The notes beneath the pieces are model-generated. The model did no database searches and was not told where the DNA came from. It saw only the letters and a program-made list of their open reading frames with translations. DNA of 64,000 nucleotides from Pseudomonadota bacterium (GTDB lineage: Bacteria > Pseudomonadota > Alphaproteobacteria > Sphingomonadales > Sphingomonadaceae). The DNA is taken from assembly GCA_029550345.1 (NCBI GenBank), contig JAKPHK010000018.1, forward strand, positions 1 to 64,000, written 5' to 3'. This document shows, one piece after another, positions 60,417 through 64,000 of this stretch. Numbering within the stretch: position 1 is the first letter of the stretch; each line of letters begins with the position of its first letter. The position numbers were made by a program, and so were the translations under genes.

Positions 60417-61025
60417 ATGATCACGCTCTATTACAAGCCGCTATCATGCTCGCTGGCCGTGCATATCGCCCTGCGCGAATTGGATCTGCCGTTCGAGCTG
60501 GTCGCCGTGACCCAGGATGGCGATGCCAAGCTGGCAGGCGGGGCAGACTATCTTGCGGTTCATCCCTTGGGCGCGGTTCCTGCCGTGACGCTGGGCGATG
60601 GCAGCGTCATGGCAGAGGCGGGAGTTATCCTCGAATACCTGCCGCTGCTCGCAGAAGGGTCGACTCTGGCCCCGCGGCCGGGCGATGCCGACTATTGGGA
60701 ATTCCGGCAGCTGATGAACTTCATCGCCACCGACATTCACAAGAATTACGGCCCGCTGTTCATTCCCGGGGTGCCGGATACGGTAAAGCCGGTCTGGCTG
60801 AACCGGATGGCCAAGCGGTTCGATCACCTGTCAGCGCGGATCGCGGCGCAGGGTGCGCTGCTGGCGCGTGGCTATTCGGTGGCCAACATCTATTTCTACG
60901 TCATGCTGCTGTGGTGCAGTTACGTTGGAGTAGACTTGGCCCGTTGGCCGGTTCTGGCAGAATATTTCGAACGGCTTTCGGCGCGCATCGCAGTGAGGGA
61001 GGCTCTGGAAATCGAGCGGCCCTAG
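60417..61025 (+). CDS. Glutathione S-transferase-like protein
   Basis: A 202-residue GST: thioredoxin-like N-terminal domain (MITLYYKPLSCSLAVHIALRE split here, then LGAVPAVTLGDGSVMAEAGVILEYL) and a helical C-terminal domain (FRQLMNFIATDIHKNYGPLF). The PLSCS at 8-12 resembles the beta class, with a Cys near the active site. AAAGGA lies upstream. It overlaps the convergent tetR by four bases at their 3' ends. May act in isomerisation or detoxification of a pathway intermediate. Confidence 0.85.
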   Translation: MITLYYKPLSCSLAVHIALRELDLPFELVAVTQDGDAKLAGGADYLAVHPLGAVPAVTLGDGSVMAEAGVILEYLPLLAEGSTLAPRPGDADYWEFRQLMNFIATDIHKNYGPLFIPGVPDTVKPVWLNRMAKRFDHLSARIAAQGALLARGYSVANIYFYVMLLWCSYVGVDLARWPVLAEYFERLSARIAVREALEIERP

Positions 61026-61768
61026 ACCGGATCGGCGGAAGCGGGGGCGATCCGTTTGAAAATGATCGCGTCGATGATGTTCCAGTATTCGGAAATGGTC
61101 GCCTCGCGCTTGGTGTCGAGGTCAGAGCTTTGCTCGATCTCTCCGGTGTTGGCAGACAGTGCGGCGCAGGCGCCAAGGATCATGTAATAGAACAGGACGT
61201 GATCGCACTGCTGCAGGGACCCGTTCTTCTGGGCTTTCACGATATTCGGGATCGTGGCGTCCATGATCGGCTTCACGAAATAGCGGATCACCCAGTCCAG
61301 CCGGGGGCTGTTGTGGCGATTTTCATGCAGGATGGTGCGGTGAAAATCAGGATAGCGCACCGTAAACCTGAGGAACGAATGGAACTGGTGGCGCAGCAGG
61401 TCCAGCGGATCGTCGGAAGACATGGTGGCCATTTCCGATTGCCAGCTGTCGTTGATTTCCTCGAAGAAGTGGCTGACTGCCGCCTCCCACAGCTCGCGCT
61501 TGTTCTTGAAGTGATAGGTCACCAGCGTGAAGTGCAACCCGGCCCGTTCGCCGATCGAGCGGATGCTGGTGGCGTCATAACCCTTGTCAGCAAATTCGCT
61601 CAGCGCCGCGACAAGAATGGCATTTCGCGATTCAATGCTGCGCTGCTGTTCTCCGCGCAGCGAAGATCGCCCGCCGGGGGGCGATTTGGCGCGCGACCGC
61701 CCGGTTCTGGGACTGGCCTTGTCGGTCGCCCCGGAAGGGCCGGATGGATTTACTGCTCGATCGGTCAT
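61022..61768 (-). CDS. TetR-family regulator, right copy
   Basis: A 248-residue TetR protein. Lead SPPGGRSSLRGEQQRSIE, then the helix-turn-helix (LSEFADKGYDATSIRSIGERAGL, LVTYHFKNKRELW) and C-terminal VIRYFVKPIMDATIPNI. It shares sequence with the TetR at 50634-51353 all along its length. It is divergent from the broken SDR gene (85 bases between starts), which it probably controlled. The gap holds GCCTGG-N5-CCAGGC at 61781-61797. Confidence 0.88.
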   Translation of the reverse strand: MTDRAVNPSGPSGATDKASPRTGRSRAKSPPGGRSSLRGEQQRSIESRNAILVAALSEFADKGYDATSIRSIGERAGLHFTLVTYHFKNKRELWEAAVSHFFEEINDSWQSEMATMSSDDPLDLLRHQFHSFLRFTVRYPDFHRTILHENRHNSPRLDWVIRYFVKPIMDATIPNIVKAQKNGSLQQCDHVLFYYMILGACAALSANTGEIEQSSDLDTKREATISEYWNIIDAIIFKRIAPASADPV

Positions 61769-61853
61769 GGTTTTCCGTAAGCCTGGATCAGCCAGGCCGC
61801 AACGGACCCCGCAATTCTAATGTCTATCGAATGCATAACTTAGAGGAAAAGTG

Positions 61854-62584
61854 ATGAGCAAGCCATTCTCGGGAAAAGTTGCCTTGGTTACCGGGTGCCA
61901 GTTCCGGCCTGGGCAGGCATTTCGCGGCTACCCTGGCCGATCAGGGCGCGGTGGTGTTTGCCGCTGCGCGCCGGGTTGAGGCGCTTGAGGCGCTGGCCGG
62001 GGAGATCGCCGCGCGCGGCGGCACCTGCCACGCGCTGCGCCTTGACGTAACCGATCGGGCCTCTGTGGTTCAGGCTATGGCAGACTTGCGTGCACTGTCG
62101 GGCCAGGCGCCGGATATCGTGCATTGCAATCGAGGAAGATGATTGGAACGCAATCCTCGATCTCAACCTCAGTGGGGTTTTCCGCGTTGCCCAGGCCGCA
62201 GCGCGCGAAATGATCGCGGATGGCCGCCCGGGCAGCATCGTCAACATCGCCTCGATCCTGGGGCTGCGGGTTGCCCGCGCAGTGGCATCCTATGCGGCAA
62301 GCAAGGCCGCCGTGATCCATCTCAGCAAAGCACTGGCGCTGGAATGGGCGCAGCACGGCATCCGCGTCAACGTGCTGGCGCCGGGCTATGTCGAGACCGA
62401 GCTCAATCGCGACTTCTTCTCGTCAGAACCGGGCCAGCGGCTTATTTCGCGCATTCCGACCCGCCGCCTGGGGACGATGGACGAACTTGTCGCGCCCTTC
62501 CTGCTGCTGTGCGGCGAAGGCGGCTCCAACATGACCGGTTCGGTCGTGGCGGTCGATGGCGGGCATCTGATCAGCAGCCTCTGA
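61854..62584 (+). pseudogene. Short-chain dehydrogenase/reductase with frameshift and deletion
   Basis: ATG 61854 has AGAGGA upstream and reads MSKPFSGKVALVTG, then an extra G in GGG (61893-61895) shifts the frame; the correct frame continues GASSGLGRHFAATLADQG. Near 62118 the sequence jumps from QAPDIV to IEEDDWNAILDLNLSGVF, losing the NNAG motif and about a dozen or more residues with another shift. The rest is intact: SYAASKAAV with the catalytic Tyr-Lys and GYVETELN. 731 bases is not a multiple of three. Two independent lesions, so sequencing error is unlikely to explain both. Confidence 0.85.
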
Positions 62585-62614
62585 TTCGCTCCGCAAAGCC
62601 CGAGGACGCGCCGG

Positions 62615-63925
62615 TCAGGCCGTGCCGAATTTCGCTTCGGAACGGATCCCGGCTGCGTTCAGGAATTCGGTGGGCAGCAGGCCGCCGGCGCAGATGATCA
62701 CCGCGTCGTTATCGATCGTTGCCAGGCTGTCCCTGCAGCGGATCGTTACGGACGCCGGATCGATCCGTTCGACCGTGCTTTCCAGCAGCTCGGCAACGCG
62801 GCCTTGTTTGACCATTGCCTGCAGGCCTTCGCGGTTCTTCTTGCGAGCCCGGGCATAGGCTTGCCCGCGATAGGAGATCGTCACCCGGGTGCCCGGTTGT
62901 TCGGCAATGCGGATCGCGGCTTCCAGGGCGCTGTCGCCGCCGCCAACCACCAGCACGCTTTGCCCGGCATACTGTTCGGGGTCGATCAGGCGATAGACGA
63001 CCTTGCCGAGGTCTTCGCCGGGCACGTTCAGCGGGCGCGGGGTTCCGCGCCTGCCGATCGCCAGCAGCACCGTCTTGGCGCGGTATTCGCCTTTGCTGGT
63101 GGTAATCCGGAAATACGGGTCCTCGCGGGTTACCGCGGTCACCTGTTCTTCAAACCGCGGTTTCAGTCCGGTTTTCGCGATGACCTCCTCCCAGAAGGTC
63201 AGGAGGGCCTCCTTGCTGATTTCACCGAACTTGACCTCACCGATGATCGGCAGTCTGGCCGGGGCGGTCATCACCACCTTGCCGCGCGGAAAGTGCGCCA
63301 CGGTGCCGCCAAGGCTCGATTGATCGACCGTTTCCAACGACAGTTTGCGTTCCAGCGCGCCGAGGCTGGCGGAAATGCCGGCCGGGCCGCAACCGACGAT
63401 CAGCACGTCGATCACGCCGGGGGCATCTGGCACCTGCCTGACCCGCTGTGCAATCGCCGCGATCGCCTGTCGGCCCTGTTCAACCGCGTTCTTGATCAGG
63501 CCCATGCCGCCCAGTTCACCGGCGATGAAAATCGCGGGAACGGTGGTTTCGAATTCCGGCGTCAGCAGCGGGATGTCCACGCCGCGCGTAGCCGTGCCGA
63601 AGACCAGGGTGATCGCATCGGTCGGGCAGGCTGCGGCGCAGGCCCCGTGGCCGACGCACATCGTCGGCTCGATCAGCGCGGCCTTGCCGTCGATGATGCC
63701 GATGATCTTCTTTTCGGGGCAGGCCCGGGCGCAAGCGGCGCAGCCCAGGCAGAGCGCCGGATCGATCACCGGATGGAGCGAGGCCGGTTCGATCAGGCCG
63801 GCCTGGCGGTTATCTTCAAGCACGGCGCGGGCCTGTTCGGACCTTCGCCGCGCCCGCAGCGCACTGTAACCCCACAGCGCCAGCAGAGGCAGGGCATAGA
63901 TCAGGACAAGCGGATCGAACTTCAT
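62615..63925 (-). CDS. Membrane-anchored ferredoxin-FAD oxidoreductase
   Basis: 436 residues from ATG 63925, one base after the upstream gene's stop; the frame is open to 63997 but that overlaps it. A membrane anchor (LVLIYALPLLALWGYSAL, about 6-23) is followed by a two-[4Fe-4S] ferredoxin domain (CLGCAACARACPE, CVGHGACAAACP), then a thioredoxin-reductase-like flavoprotein (LIVGCGPAGISAS, VLVVGGGDSALEAA, AVIICAGGLLPTEF) without an obvious redox CxxC. It probably passes electrons between NAD(P)H and the ferredoxin clusters at the membrane. Partner unknown. Confidence 0.82.
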   Translation of the reverse strand: MKFDPLVLIYALPLLALWGYSALRARRRSEQARAVLEDNRQAGLIEPASLHPVIDPALCLGCAACARACPEKKIIGIIDGKAALIEPTMCVGHGACAAACPTDAITLVFGTATRGVDIPLLTPEFETTVPAIFIAGELGGMGLIKNAVEQGRQAIAAIAQRVRQVPDAPGVIDVLIVGCGPAGISASLGALERKLSLETVDQSSLGGTVAHFPRGKVVMTAPARLPIIGEVKFGEISKEALLTFWEEVIAKTGLKPRFEEQVTAVTREDPYFRITTSKGEYRAKTVLLAIGRRGTPRPLNVPGEDLGKVVYRLIDPEQYAGQSVLVVGGGDSALEAAIRIAEQPGTRVTISYRGQAYARARKKNREGLQAMVKQGRVAELLESTVERIDPASVTIRCRDSLATIDNDAVIICAGGLLPTEFLNAAGIRSEAKFGTA

Positions 63926-63926
63926 T

Positions 63927-64000
63927 TCAGCTGCCCGGTACTCCAGCGCTTTTGGCAACGGCGTTGATTTCGGCGAGACCGGCGGCATCCCCGGCAAGGG
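63927..64000 (-). CDS. C-terminal tail of an upstream gene (partial)
   Basis: The frame is open from the right edge to a TGA at 63927-63929 and reads LAGDAAGLAEINAVAKSAGV and three more residues. It ends one base before the oxidoreductase start, so the two are probably translationally coupled. Too short to name; a small periplasmic or redox protein is possible. Confidence 0.45.
   Translation of the reverse strand, partial: LAGDAAGLAEINAVAKSAGVPGS

Overview
The window is high-GC, gene-dense DNA that fits a sphingomonad (Alphaproteobacteria, Sphingomonadales). I base this on many TonB-dependent receptors, large autotransporters, DUF1254 and DUF6118 proteins, APH/acyl-CoA dehydrogenase pairs and a sphingomonad-style conjugative relaxase. 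The genus cannot be fixed from the sequence alone.

Layout. 0-2 kb: the 3' end of a conjugative relaxase/helicase (TraA type) and a DUF6118 gene, stopping at a tRNA-Leu(CAG), probably the edge of an integrated element. 2-15 kb: a divergent pair of secreted proteins sharing a C-terminal motif block, then a NarL-type response regulator, a 1623-aa autotransporter, a DUF1176-like secreted protein, a small membrane protein and a 7TM histidine kinase. 15-26 kb: a TetR-controlled catabolic operon (TonB receptor, LpqC-like esterase, PQQ dehydrogenase, EthD-like protein, acyl-CoA ligase, DUF1254 protein, alpha/beta hydrolase lacking the nucleophile serine). 26-29.6 kb: SnoaL-like protein, YceI, azoreductase and LigB-type dioxygenase, divergent from a LysR regulator. 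30-35 kb: a 1771-aa autotransporter with Calx-beta and putative Ig repeats.

35-48 kb is a complete nitrate assimilation locus on the minus strand: nasT-nasS, narK, an outer-membrane porin, then nirB-nirD-nasA-cobA, with a PP2C/Ser-Thr kinase fusion on the opposite strand. A NasT-type antitermination leader precedes nirB. A second leader with its own promoter-like sequence lies after nasS and points antisense into the kinase gene. A short TGCAGTGCA element recurs at both leaders and at nasT.

48.4-62.6 kb: an AraC regulator whose stop codon lies in the end of a 271-bp fold-back element with perfect 35-bp terminal repeats, then a second catabolic region bracketed by two paralogous TetR genes. 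Here four genes are broken by independent lesions: a BKACE gene is truncated, a TonB receptor and an acyl-CoA dehydrogenase each carry one in-frame stop, and an SDR has a frameshift plus a deletion. Between them lie intact genes for a SnoaL-like protein, 2-hydroxyacid dehydrogenase, glycerate kinase, APH-type kinase, MFS transporter and glutathione transferase. The window ends in a membrane-anchored ferredoxin/FAD oxidoreductase and the tail of an upstream gene.

The least explained structures are the orphan leader opposite the kinase, the fold-back element, the cluster of broken genes and the secreted protein pair at 2.3-4.5 kb.
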